Of a stretch of DNA of 64,000 nt, positions 10,164-18,003 are shown piece by piece. Origin of the DNA: an uncultured Parabacteroides sp. (GTDB lineage: Bacteria; Bacteroidota; Bacteroidia; Bacteroidales; Tannerellaceae); assembly GCF_905196875.1 (NCBI RefSeq), contig NZ_CAJJWO010000006.1:1-64000 (forward strand). The letters run 5' to 3'. Under the pieces are notes generated by a model that had not been told where the DNA came from, ran no database searches, and worked only from the letters and a program-made list of their open reading frames with translations. The position numbers were made by a program, and so were the translations under genes. How positions within the stretch are numbered: the stretch's first letter is position 1; every line of letters starts with the position of its first letter.

Positions 10164-11750
10164 ATGGCTACTAACAAAAATTCTAATCGATATTCATCAG
10201 ACCAAAAAAAGAAGAGCTTCTTTAAGGGAAAGACCTTTATGCTTCTTTTGGGAGTAATCTTTGGTGCCGGAGTCATGATTCTGGCTTATAATACTTCTGT
10301 TTATTTTTCATCCGACGAGTCTTGTATGATGTGCCATGTGCATCCGCATGTTGAAAATAGCTGGAAGTTATCTAAACACGTAAATAACGGTAGTGGAGTG
10401 AAAGTGCATTGTGTAGACTGTCACCTCCCGCCTAAAAACGACACCTGGAACCATTATACGGCGAAAGCAAAGCTGGGTCTGAAAGATGTATGGTCTTTTA
10501 TGACAAAGGACAGCGTCGATTTTGACTGGAATGCAAAATCAGAACTGGAGCATGCCGTAAAGTATATCCCCAACGAATCATGTAAAGAGTGTCACCAGAA
10601 TTTGTTCCCGGAAGGAATTACAAACGACGGTATCACGGCACACCTTTATTATGATGAGAATGAAAAGAAACTGGACTTGCAGTGTATTAGCTGTCACCTG
10701 GATGCAGGACACTATAACCCGAACTACAATCACTCGAAGATGACGGGTGTACCGGGTATGGCTTCCGGTTCGGGAGCGGTGGATACAAGCTTGTATTTTA
10801 AAGAACCGGCGGCGGTAACGTCTTTTACCGATTATAAGGAACAAATCCCCGGCACTCCGGTGTCGTTTAAAATGGTGGCAGTCCCGGGTGGAACATTCAA
10901 GATGGGTAGTACCTCGAAAGAACCGTTCCATAAACCGGATGAAGAACCCGTACGTGACGTAACTGTCAGTCCGTTCTTTATGGCTGAACTGGAAGTGACC
11001 TGGGATCAGTACTGGGCATTCTACGGCAGCACGATGAGTGAAGGACGTACACCTCCCGAAACTGTATATGCAAACAACAGCAATCCGGATGTAGATGCAA
11101 TCTCCGGTCCGACTCCTCCGTTCGGATTCCCCGACCAGGGATGGGGTGGCGGCGACCGTCCGGCTATTACGATGACGCATTATGCGGCTGAAACATTCTG
11201 CCAGTGGCTGTCGAAAAAGACCGGCAAGAAATACCGTCTGCCGACTGAAGCCGAATGGGAATATGCAGCCCGTGGCGGTACGGAAACTCCTTACTTCTTC
11301 TCTGGTAGTCCGAAAGATTTCTCGGATCAGGGTTTCTGGCGTAAGTTCTTCGATGCAAAGACCGACAGTATCAGTTCGTTCGTCATTTACAGCAAGAACA
11401 GTAAGAACAAGACACAAGAACCGGATCTGGTGAAAGCCAATCCGTTCGGATTAAAGAATATGTTGGGTAATGTCATGGAATATTGTGCAGATAAATACGA
11501 TCCCGAAGCTTATAGCAAGGGTGGCAATGCTGTTACAAATCCGTTGGTGACTGAAGGTACGGAATGGGTAGTGCGCGGAGGTAATTATACTTCAGACGCA
11601 GCAGATGTTCGTTCGGCAGCCCGCGACTATACCAAACATGATGCGTGGTTGAAAACAGACCCGCAGCAACCTAAGAGTATCTGGTGGTATTCAGACATAC
11701 GAGGAATTGGTTTCCGTGTGGTATGCGAGCCGGATGCATCGATTAAATAG
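10164..11750 (+). CDS. NrfH/NapC-like tetraheme cytochrome c fused to FGE-like (SUMF1) domain
   Basis: Residues from the ATG at 10164 are used; an in-frame TTG at 10146 is a less likely start. After a lysine-rich N-terminus comes one membrane anchor (MLLLGVIFGAGVMILAY). Four heme c motifs follow: CMMCH, CVDCH, CKECH and CISCH, the number and order seen in NrfH/NirT-type quinol dehydrogenases. From about residue 225 a formylglycine-generating-enzyme-like domain begins (MVAVPGGTFKMGS, AVEVTWDQYW-like region, YRLPTEAEWEYAARGG, NMLGNVMEYCADKYDP, RGIGFRVVCEPD). The two catalytic cysteines of true FGE are not present: the segment reads RGGNYTSDAADVRSAARD. The domain is therefore likely a binding module, not a sulfatase activator. 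Expected to sit in the inner membrane facing the periplasm and to pass electrons from menaquinol or to it. It lies 45 nt before two Tat-exported sugar enzymes. Confidence 0.88.
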   Translation: MATNKNSNRYSSDQKKKSFFKGKTFMLLLGVIFGAGVMILAYNTSVYFSSDESCMMCHVHPHVENSWKLSKHVNNGSGVKVHCVDCHLPPKNDTWNHYTAKAKLGLKDVWSFMTKDSVDFDWNAKSELEHAVKYIPNESCKECHQNLFPEGITNDGITAHLYYDENEKKLDLQCISCHLDAGHYNPNYNHSKMTGVPGMASGSGAVDTSLYFKEPAAVTSFTDYKEQIPGTPVSFKMVAVPGGTFKMGSTSKEPFHKPDEEPVRDVTVSPFFMAELEVTWDQYWAFYGSTMSEGRTPPETVYANNSNPDVDAISGPTPPFGFPDQGWGGGDRPAITMTHYAAETFCQWLSKKTGKKYRLPTEAEWEYAARGGTETPYFFSGSPKDFSDQGFWRKFFDAKTDSISSFVIYSKNSKNKTQEPDLVKANPFGLKNMLGNVMEYCADKYDPEAYSKGGNAVTNPLVTEGTEWVVRGGNYTSDAADVRSAARDYTKHDAWLKTDPQQPKSIWWYSDIRGIGFRVVCEPDASIK

Positions 11751-11795
11751 TGGACTAGTGTAAAAATAATATCAATTCTTTAAATTTGCTATATC

Positions 11796-13181
11796 ATGAA
11801 AAAGGAAAACAGTATCAGTAGAAGATCGTTTTTAAAAAGCTCGGCTATGGCTGGTGCACTGGGTGCAATCGGTACAGGTAGCGCGGCTAGTGTTTTAACT
11901 TCTTGTGACGGTGGAAGCAAAGCGAATGCTTTGAAACCGTTGAAAGAACCCGGAACATATTATGTTCCCGAATTGCCCGATCTGGCAGCAGACGGACAGG
12001 AACTGAAAGCCGGTGTTATCGGTTGTGGCGGACGTGGTTCCGGTGCAGCTTTCAACTTCCTGAATGCCGCTAACGGTGTAACAATCGTTGCATTGGGAGA
12101 CACTTTCCAGGAAAGAGTGGATGATCTGGCTGGAAAGCTGAAAAAAGATAAGAATATCGACATTCCAGCCGACAAGCGCTTTGTAGGTCTGGATGCTTAT
12201 AAGCAAGTAATAGATAGCGGTGTGGATGTAGTGATTATTGCCACTCCTCCCGTATTCCGTCCGGTACATTTTCAATATGCAACCGAAAAAGGAAAACATT
12301 CGTTCCTTGAAAAACCGATCTGTGTAGACCCGGTTGGTTATCGTACGATCATGGCTACTGCGAAACAGGCTGACGCTAAAAATCTGCGTGTGATTACAGG
12401 TACACAACGCCACCATCAGCGTCCTTATGTAGAATCTTACAAGAAGATTATGGAAGGCATGATCGGTGAAATCACCGGTGGTACGGTTTACTGGAATCAG
12501 AATATGCTGTGGTTCCGTGAACGTCAGAAAGACTGGAACGATTGCGAATATATGATCAAAGACTGGGTAAACTGGAAATGGTTATCAGGTGACCATATCG
12601 TTGAACAGCATGTACACAATATCGACGTATTTACCTGGTTCAGTGGCCTGAAACCGGTGAAAGCCGTGGGCTTCGGTTCTCGTCATCGTCGTGTTACAGG
12701 CGATCAGTACGACAACTTCAGTATCGACTTCACGATGGAGAACGGTATCCACATGCACAGTATGTGCCGCCAGATAGACGGTTGCGTGAATAACGTAAGC
12801 GAATTTATCCAGGGAACAAAAGGCTCATGGGATAGCTCTACAATGGAGATTAAAGACCTTGCCGGTAATGTTGTCTGGAAATACGACTTTGAAGCAGAAA
12901 AAGCAAACTTCAAGCAGAATGATCCATATACATTGGAACACGTGAACTGGATCAACAGTATTCGTGGAAACAAACCGCTTCAACAGGCTTCTGAAACAGC
13001 CATTTCCAATATGGCTGCCATCATGGGACGCGAATCGGCTTATACAGGTGCTGAAACAACCTGGGATGCCATGACGGCTTCTCCGCTGGATTATACTCCG
13101 AAAGACCTGAACCTGGGTAAGATGGATATGAGTTCGTTTACTGTTCCTGTTCCGGGTAAACCTCTTGAACAAAAGAAATAA
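11796..13181 (+). CDS. Tat-exported Gfo/Idh/MocA-family oxidoreductase lipoprotein
   Basis: The 461-residue protein starts with a twin-arginine signal (SRRSFLKSSAMAGALG). The signal ends in a lipobox-like LTSC at about residues 33-36, so it is probably a lipid-anchored periplasmic protein carrying a folded-in NAD(P) cofactor. The Rossmann fold begins at LKAGVIGCGGRGSGAAFNFL (about 68-87), the EKP motif is FLEKPICVDP, and the C-terminal domain contains WKWLSGDHIVEQHVHNID with family-typical His/Asp residues. Tat-exported relatives in Bacteroidetes oxidise sugars or glycosides (established for the family in general). It is followed by the sugar isomerase with 3 nt between, so both are one operon. 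How NADH formed outside the cytosol is reoxidised is not known; the upstream cytochrome is a candidate partner (inference). Confidence 0.9.
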   Translation: MKKENSISRRSFLKSSAMAGALGAIGTGSAASVLTSCDGGSKANALKPLKEPGTYYVPELPDLAADGQELKAGVIGCGGRGSGAAFNFLNAANGVTIVALGDTFQERVDDLAGKLKKDKNIDIPADKRFVGLDAYKQVIDSGVDVVIIATPPVFRPVHFQYATEKGKHSFLEKPICVDPVGYRTIMATAKQADAKNLRVITGTQRHHQRPYVESYKKIMEGMIGEITGGTVYWNQNMLWFRERQKDWNDCEYMIKDWVNWKWLSGDHIVEQHVHNIDVFTWFSGLKPVKAVGFGSRHRRVTGDQYDNFSIDFTMENGIHMHSMCRQIDGCVNNVSEFIQGTKGSWDSSTMEIKDLAGNVVWKYDFEAEKANFKQNDPYTLEHVNWINSIRGNKPLQQASETAISNMAAIMGRESAYTGAETTWDAMTASPLDYTPKDLNLGKMDMSSFTVPVPGKPLEQKK

Positions 13182-13184
13182 GAT

Positions 13185-14126
13185 ATGACTCTGAATAGAA
13201 GAAACTTTTTAAGAACAACCCTTTCCGGTGCTGCAGTCGCTGCTGTCAGTACCGGGGCGTTGGCTTCCTGTGCCGGCAAGGCTTCTTCGGATGAAAAATG
13301 TCCGGAGACTAAATCCTGCTGTAACAGCAAGGCTAAGCTGAACCTTTCTTTCCAGGAAGGAACTCCTCCGGGTGAAAACCTTAACGAGAAGTTCGACTAC
13401 ATGGAAAAGATGGGTATCGTAGGTTTTGAACCGGGCGGACGCGGACTGAAAGACCGTGTGGCCGAGATCAAGCAGGCCCTGAACGGACGTAATATCAAAG
13501 TCAGTGCCATCTGTGCAGGTTTCGAAGGATTTATCCTTTCTACCGATCCGGCTATCCGCCAGAAATGTATGGATACGATGAAAGAGATCATCACGGCAGC
13601 CGGCGAACTGGGTTCGACAGGCGTTATCATCGTTCCGGCCTTCAACGGACAGGTACCGGCGCTTCCTCACAACCAGGAAACTCGTGACTTCCTTTGCGAG
13701 CAGTTCAACGAAATGGGTAACCATGCGGCTCAGAACGGAACGACCGTTATCTTTGAACCATTGAACCGGAAAGAATGTTTCTATATGCGTCAGGTGGCCG
13801 ATGCCGCTTCCGTATGCCGGGACATCAATAATCCGGGCGTTCGTTGCATGGGTGATTTCTGGCACATGACCTGGGAAGAAACTTCTGATATGGGAGCGTT
13901 CCTCTCGGCGGGCGACTATCTGCAACACGTACACGTGGCAAGCCGCAAACGACGCAGCATGCCGGGCGAAGACGGTGATGCGGATAACTATGTAGACGGC
14001 TTTAAAGGCCTGAAAATGTTGGGTTATGATAAATACGTAAGTTTCGAATGTGGGTGCCAGGGCGATCGTAACACGGTTCTTCCTGCCGCCGTCGAATTAT
14101 TACGCAAACAATGGGAAGAAGCATAA
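13185..14126 (+). CDS. Tat-exported sugar phosphate isomerase/epimerase-like TIM-barrel lipoprotein
   Basis: A 313-residue protein with twin-arginine motif NRRNFLR and lipobox LASC (about residues 25-28), then a cysteine-rich linker (KCPETKSCC). The barrel is of the xylose isomerase/AP endonuclease 2 type: FDYMEKMGIVGFEPGG, VIFEPLNRKE, CMGDFWHMTWEE, HVHVASRKRR and VSFECGCQG. The Glu, Asp/His, His and Glu in these strands fit the metal site of hydroxypyruvate isomerase-like enzymes. Phosphosugars are not expected in the periplasm, so a free or keto-sugar substrate is more likely (inference). It lies 3 nt after the Tat oxidoreductase and 3 nt before the hemerythrin gene. Confidence 0.87.
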   Translation: MTLNRRNFLRTTLSGAAVAAVSTGALASCAGKASSDEKCPETKSCCNSKAKLNLSFQEGTPPGENLNEKFDYMEKMGIVGFEPGGRGLKDRVAEIKQALNGRNIKVSAICAGFEGFILSTDPAIRQKCMDTMKEIITAAGELGSTGVIIVPAFNGQVPALPHNQETRDFLCEQFNEMGNHAAQNGTTVIFEPLNRKECFYMRQVADAASVCRDINNPGVRCMGDFWHMTWEETSDMGAFLSAGDYLQHVHVASRKRRSMPGEDGDADNYVDGFKGLKMLGYDKYVSFECGCQGDRNTVLPAAVELLRKQWEEA

Positions 14127-14129
14127 ATT

Positions 14130-14840
14130 ATGCCTTTAGTATATCCTAATATGCAAATGAGCGAGGTGGTGGAAGAACATCCCTCGCTCATTCCTGTAAT
14201 CAACCGGTTTGGTATCCGTCTGGGATTGGGTGATAAATCGGTGAAGACGATCTGTGACGAATATCAGCTGGATGCCGACTTTCTGCTGACGGTTATCAAC
14301 ACGTTTCTGAATGAAGAGTATTTCCCGGAAAGGAAATTGCAAACATTCCATACATCGCAGATCATCGATTACCTGACCAAGACCAATCAGTATTATTTGC
14401 GTTACCAACTGCCGAACATAGAGCGGCATCTTACCTCTTTTATCTCTATGAGCACACCGGGAAACAATACGTTGAACCTGATCGGTAAATTCTTCTCCTC
14501 TTTTAAGGAAGAACTGACCAGCCGCATTCGGAAAGATGACGAGTTGTGGTTCCCCTATTGCCTGTCTTTAAGCGAAAAGATCAACGGCTGCCAGGCTTCG
14601 GACGAGACCGGAGTACTTCAACTTAGCGGCGAGCAACGGTTGGAAGATCCTATCGAAGCACTGCTGTCAGACTTGAAAGGTATCATGGTCAAGCATCTGT
14701 CGGGCGAGTACAATGAAAACCTGTGCTATGCCGTGATCTTTGGTATCAGCAGCCTGGAGAAGGATATCAAGCAGCACAACCGTATCCGCTACCGTATTCT
14801 TACTCCGATGGTTTCGGCTATGGAGAAACTATGTAAATAA
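14130..14840 (+). CDS. DUF542/hemerythrin-domain protein
   Basis: The 236-residue cytosolic protein has an N-terminal DUF542-like part (about 5-60: VEEHPSLIPVINRFGIRLGLGDKSV). A helical hemerythrin-like part follows (HTSQIIDYLTKTNQYYLRYQLPNIERHL to KQHNRIRYRILTPMVSAM). In ScdA/RIC iron-sulfur repair proteins the first part carries a cysteine pair; here that position reads GLGDKSV with no cysteine, and several metal-ligand histidines of classic hemerythrins seem absent. It may thus be a sensor or partner of the LuxR-type regulator that starts 9 nt downstream, rather than a repair enzyme. The function is inferred from context only. Confidence 0.75.
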   Translation: MPLVYPNMQMSEVVEEHPSLIPVINRFGIRLGLGDKSVKTICDEYQLDADFLLTVINTFLNEEYFPERKLQTFHTSQIIDYLTKTNQYYLRYQLPNIERHLTSFISMSTPGNNTLNLIGKFFSSFKEELTSRIRKDDELWFPYCLSLSEKINGCQASDETGVLQLSGEQRLEDPIEALLSDLKGIMVKHLSGEYNENLCYAVIFGISSLEKDIKQHNRIRYRILTPMVSAMEKLCK

Positions 14841-14849
14841 TCCTTGTCG

Positions 14850-15434
14850 ATGCACAGAACCAGGCAAATAGCAATCATTTTATCTGATACTTTGCAAAGC
14901 ATTGGTCTTCAAAGCTTACTTACCGACTATTTTCCGCCGGTGGAGGTATGCTGGTTCCCTACCTTTGACACCTTTAATACGGCTGGTTGCAACGATACGT
15001 TCGACTACTATTTTACCTCTCCTGAGAGCCTGGTACTGAATGCTGATTTTTTTCTTCCTCGCCGTAGTAAAACGATCGTGCTGATCGATGGAGTGGAAGG
15101 AGCAGGCGGTATTTCTACCACGAGTCATATCACCATAAAGGCTCCGCAAGAGATCATCATCGAGCAATTGCAGCAGTTGATGGCCAATGATAATTCCGGC
15201 AATCTTTCCGGCGAAACCAACAAAGACCTATCCACCCGTGAGACAGATGTTCTCCAACTGATAGTAAAAGGTATTACCAATAAAGAAATAGCCGACAAAC
15301 TAAATATCAGCCTGAATACCGTCCTTACCCATCGCAAAAATATCACAGCTAAACTCGGCATCAAGACCGTCTCCGGCCTAACCTTCTACGCCATCATGAA
15401 TGGGATTATTTCCGGGGATGATATAGAGTTGTGA
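14850..15434 (+). CDS. LuxR-type helix-turn-helix transcriptional regulator
   Basis: A 194-residue protein from the ATG at 14850; a TTG at 14844 would add two residues. The C-terminal 60 residues are a clear LuxR/FixJ HTH (STRETDVLQLIVKGITNKEIADKLNISLNTVLTHRKNI). The N-terminal part looks like a degenerate receiver (IAIILSDTLQSIGLQSLL, YYFTSPESLVL) but lacks an obvious phospho-acceptor aspartate pocket, so activation may be phosphorylation-independent. It is the last gene of the tightly spaced 11796-15434 unit and probably regulates it, perhaps with the hemerythrin protein. Confidence 0.85.
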   Translation: MHRTRQIAIILSDTLQSIGLQSLLTDYFPPVEVCWFPTFDTFNTAGCNDTFDYYFTSPESLVLNADFFLPRRSKTIVLIDGVEGAGGISTTSHITIKAPQEIIIEQLQQLMANDNSGNLSGETNKDLSTRETDVLQLIVKGITNKEIADKLNISLNTVLTHRKNITAKLGIKTVSGLTFYAIMNGIISGDDIEL

Positions 15435-15795
15435 TTTCGAAAAAATAAGTTTAAAATGGTTATTATAATTGGGGAGTAATAAAAAAGATGACAGATTAAA
15501 AGAATAATATTTTGATTAGTACGTTGTGGTTTATGGAAGCATTATTTCTCAAACTGACTAGTGAAAACGATCGTTTTTTTTAGTCTACAAAACTAGTTTT
15601 TTTTTTAATACCGACCAAATTTTAATTTGTTTATTATTACTTAATAATCAGTTGTTTTCAATGCTATTAGTCAAGAAAAACAGCAATTGTGCAAAATGAC
15701 TAGAAAAAAGGATCGTTTTTTCTAGTCATTATTTTTTTGACAATATGATCGAATATTAATAGGGTATTTAACAAAACTCCAAAAAACACACTAGT
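15435..15795 (+). promoter_or_regulatory. AT-rich 361-nt regulatory region with two long dyads
   Basis: No gene is seen here. Two related inverted repeats stand out: 15556-15585 (arms GACTAGTGAAAACGA and TCGTTTTTTTTAGTC) and 15696-15729 (arms of 17 nt, ATGACTAGAAAAAAGGA and TCGTTTTTTCTAGTCAT, one mismatch). Both are centred on GATC/CGATCG and their centres are 142 nt apart. Between them lies the small palindrome AAAACTAGTTTT (15589-15600). They fit operator or DNA-bending sites for the HU/DUF4469 gene that starts at 15796. Confidence 0.6.
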
Positions 15796-16551
15796 ATGCA
15801 AAACAAATTAAGAGGATGGCTGGCTGATAATAGCTTAACGACAAATCCGAAAGATCGGATTCTGGTACTCGAATCCGCAGGCAATGCAGGACTTGATGAA
15901 ATCTATAAAGAAATGCGTGAAGAAGATACCGGTCTAAGGCAAGAGACTATTGTACATGTAGTTACGCTCTATGATCGTATTGTGGCACGCTTTCTGATGA
16001 ACGGCTTCAATGTCAATACCGGACTCTACCATGCCGTACCCCGTTTTACTGGAATTATCGAACAAGGCGTCTGGAACCCCGAAAAAAACGGAATCTATGT
16101 CTCTTTTACCCAGGATAAAGTGCTCCGTGAAGAGATTGCAAAAACCGAAATAGTAATAGAAGGCGAAAAAGCCGACGTGATGTATATTACCGGTGTGGAA
16201 GATCGTAGCAATAATATGATCGATGGTAGCATGACGCCAGGACGCAATTTTGCTGTTTTTGGCGCCTATCTGCGTGTGGTGGGTGATAACGAAGCTGTAG
16301 GAATCACCTTCCGCAATACCGCCGACGATAGTGTGGTGAAACTCGGCAATGATATGTTCAGCACCAACGATCCCGGCAAGGTAATCTTCATCGTCCCGGC
16401 TGAGCTGGCTGAGGGCGAATACGAACTGACTATCACTACCCAATACATGAAAGGCAAGAACGCATTGCGTAAATCTCCCCGTTCCGTATCGACTTCCGTG
16501 TTTGTCAAGAGTGCAAGCGATGACGACGACGATCGTCCGGTAATCGAATAA
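15796..16551 (+). CDS. HU-like DNA-binding plus DUF4469 (Ig-like) domain protein
   Basis: The 251-residue protein has an N-terminal HU-fold part (about 1-125: MQNKLRGWLADNSLTTNPKD, LQETIVHVVTLYDRIVARFLMNGF). A C-terminal DUF4469 part follows (about 135-245: DVMYITGVEDRSNNMIDGSMTPGRNFAVFGAYLRVVG). It ends in a run of aspartates (SDDDDDRP). This two-domain layout is common in Bacteroidales and often occurs beside small HU genes; the role is not established. It is probably nucleoid-associated. The long dyads upstream suggest autoregulation (inference). Confidence 0.82.
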   Translation: MQNKLRGWLADNSLTTNPKDRILVLESAGNAGLDEIYKEMREEDTGLRQETIVHVVTLYDRIVARFLMNGFNVNTGLYHAVPRFTGIIEQGVWNPEKNGIYVSFTQDKVLREEIAKTEIVIEGEKADVMYITGVEDRSNNMIDGSMTPGRNFAVFGAYLRVVGDNEAVGITFRNTADDSVVKLGNDMFSTNDPGKVIFIVPAELAEGEYELTITTQYMKGKNALRKSPRSVSTSVFVKSASDDDDDRPVIE

Positions 16552-16564
16552 ACAAACCGTTGTT

Positions 16565-16627
16565 TTCGCGGCAACGGGAACCGAAGTGTTCCTGCTGTGG
16601 GAACCGGAGCGTTCCCGATGCCGCGAA
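16565..16627 (+). terminator. Branched hairpin between two HU-family genes
   Basis: An outer 17-bp stem (TTCGCGGCAACGGGAAC, 16565-16581, with GTTCCCGATGCCGCGAA, 16611-16627; one mismatch) encloses or competes with two small GGAAC/GTTCC hairpins. The sequence GGGAACCGnAGnGTTCC occurs twice in tandem. It could terminate transcription of the DUF4469 gene, act as a 3'-end stabiliser, or form a cruciform. Confidence 0.6.
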
Positions 16628-16684
16628 AGGATGGTTGCATCGTCGGAAACCAATTTATTTATAAACTAATTAAACAAAACAAAA

Positions 16685-16966
16685 ATGAACAAGCAACAAC
16701 TCATTCAGAAGCTGGCCGGTGATACCGGACTTAGCGAACAGAAAGTACGTCTGGTAATCGATTGTTTCTGTCAAACAACCATAGAAACACTGGCAGAAGG
16801 CCATTCTGTGGCATTACTGAACTTCGGAGCCTATCGGCCGATATGGCAGAATGAACGTCCCGGGCGCAATCCGAAAACGGGGGAACCAAAGATGATTCGT
16901 TCTCGTTTCACTGTGAAGTTCCGCCCCGGAAAAGGATTTCTGGAAGCACTCAACGAAAATAAATAG
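16685..16966 (+). CDS. HU/IHF-family DNA-binding protein
   Basis: A 93-residue single-domain HU protein. It has the family start (MNKQQLIQKLAGDTGLSEQKV), a dimer helix region, and the beta-arm with RPGRNPKTGEP (usual RxGRNPxTG motif, residues about 58-68), then FKPGK-type end (FRPGKGFLEAL). It bends DNA as a dimer. It follows the HU/DUF4469 gene after a strong hairpin, so the two may be expressed at different levels. Confidence 0.92.
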   Translation: MNKQQLIQKLAGDTGLSEQKVRLVIDCFCQTTIETLAEGHSVALLNFGAYRPIWQNERPGRNPKTGEPKMIRSRFTVKFRPGKGFLEALNENK

Positions 16967-17043
16967 AAAAACAACCTCCAGTGAACTACTAAAGAGCTAG
17001 GTAGACAGGATGGAAGAAGATTGACTTTAATTGAATATACGAA

Positions 17044-17919
17044 ATGAAACTGAATTGCATACATGAGCATACTTCATGCATAAATTATAAAGCGAGAAAG
17101 TATGACGGTTTTTCGCTGGGATCCGCTCTTCAGGGGGAGCGTTTCGATAACCATAAGCAGGATATAAAAGCCAATCACTTGATATTTCTTTTGTCGGGTG
17201 CGGTAAATATCACAAAAGATGAACAGGAGAGTGCAACGGTACGGGCCGGAGAGTTCGTTTTTATCCCTCTTTCGTCCCACTATGTCGGGGTGGTGAGCCA
17301 AGGGGGAAGCTATATTGACCTGGCTTTCTTTCATGACAGTATCTCTTTATGCGATAAGTATATGTTGAGTCATTATTGGAAAAAGGAGCCGACGACCTCC
17401 CTCTTCTTCGAACCCCTTGCCGTGCGCGAGCCGTTGGATATGTTTTTGAAACAGATGGAAATTTATCTCCGTGCGGGAGTAAACTGCAAATTCCTACACG
17501 AAATAAAAGAACGCGAACTGTTCATTATTTTCCGTACTGCCTATACGAAAGCTGAGATACTCCGGCTGTTTCATCCCATCATGGGGATGAAGGTCGACTT
17601 CAAAGCTTCGGTTTTGCAACACAAAGACCGCGTCAATAGCAAAAAAGAACTTGCCCAGTTGCTGGGGATGAGCGATTCGGACCTTCAACGCAAGTTTAAG
17701 CAGGAGTTTGGTGAGCCGGTCTATGCCTGGCTGCGTAAAGAAAAGAATAAACGAATTCTTGCCTGGCTTAGTCGCGAGTCGGCAGTGATCAAGGATGTCA
17801 TGTATGAATTCGGTTTTTCCTCCGCAGCCAGTTTCAATAAGTATTGCAAAAGCAATTTCGGATGTACTCCTTCCGAGTTGAAAAAGCAAATGGTAGAAAG
17901 TAAAAAAGAAGCTGGCTGA
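17044..17919 (+). CDS. AraC-family transcriptional regulator
   Basis: The 291-residue protein has a cupin-like N-terminal sensor region (about 25-110: LIFLLSGAVNITKDEQESATVRAGEFVFIP) and a C-terminal AraC/XylS double HTH (about 200-285). The HTH includes SKKELAQLLGMSDSDLQRKFKQEFG and VIKDVMYEFGFSSAASFNKYCKSNFGCTPSEL. It lies upstream of the fimbrial genes in the same direction and ends in its own terminator, so it is the likely regulator of the fimbrial region rather than part of its transcript (inference). Confidence 0.9.
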   Translation: MKLNCIHEHTSCINYKARKYDGFSLGSALQGERFDNHKQDIKANHLIFLLSGAVNITKDEQESATVRAGEFVFIPLSSHYVGVVSQGGSYIDLAFFHDSISLCDKYMLSHYWKKEPTTSLFFEPLAVREPLDMFLKQMEIYLRAGVNCKFLHEIKERELFIIFRTAYTKAEILRLFHPIMGMKVDFKASVLQHKDRVNSKKELAQLLGMSDSDLQRKFKQEFGEPVYAWLRKEKNKRILAWLSRESAVIKDVMYEFGFSSAASFNKYCKSNFGCTPSELKKQMVESKKEAG

Positions 17920-17954
17920 AAAAAATACATTGTCTGGCAAAAGAGTAACTAATT

Positions 17955-17999
17955 GGCTGATTTGGATAACTAAGCATTCCAAATCAGCCTTTATTTTTG
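17955..17999 (+). terminator. Intrinsic terminator of AraC gene, abutting next start codon
   Basis: A perfect 12-bp stem, GGCTGATTTGGA (17955-17966) / TCCAAATCAGCC (17978-17989), with an 11-nt loop is followed by the T-tract TTTATTTTT. The tract ends 5 nt before the ATG of the DUF3575 gene. It could also work as an attenuator for the fimbrial transcript. Confidence 0.85.
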
Positions 18000-18003
18000 C
18001 AGC

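Noticed and set aside
10578..11417. Long minus-strand open frame (279 codons) inside the cytochrome-FGE gene
   Set aside because: It is antisense to a well-supported gene with heme and FGE motifs and shows no recognisable domain.
10164..11750. Active formylglycine-generating enzyme for sulfatase maturation
   Set aside because: The catalytic cysteine pair is missing and no sulfatase gene is in the window.
11781..11788. TAAATTTG, a -7-like box before the Tat oxidoreductase gene
   Set aside because: It ends 7 nt before the ATG, leaving almost no leader, and there is no TTTG at the proper distance upstream.
17992..17999. TATTTTTG, a match to the -7 promoter box, just before the DUF3575 gene
   Set aside because: It is the T-tract of the terminator at 17955-17989, has no -33 box at 19-21 nt, and is only 4 nt from the ATG.
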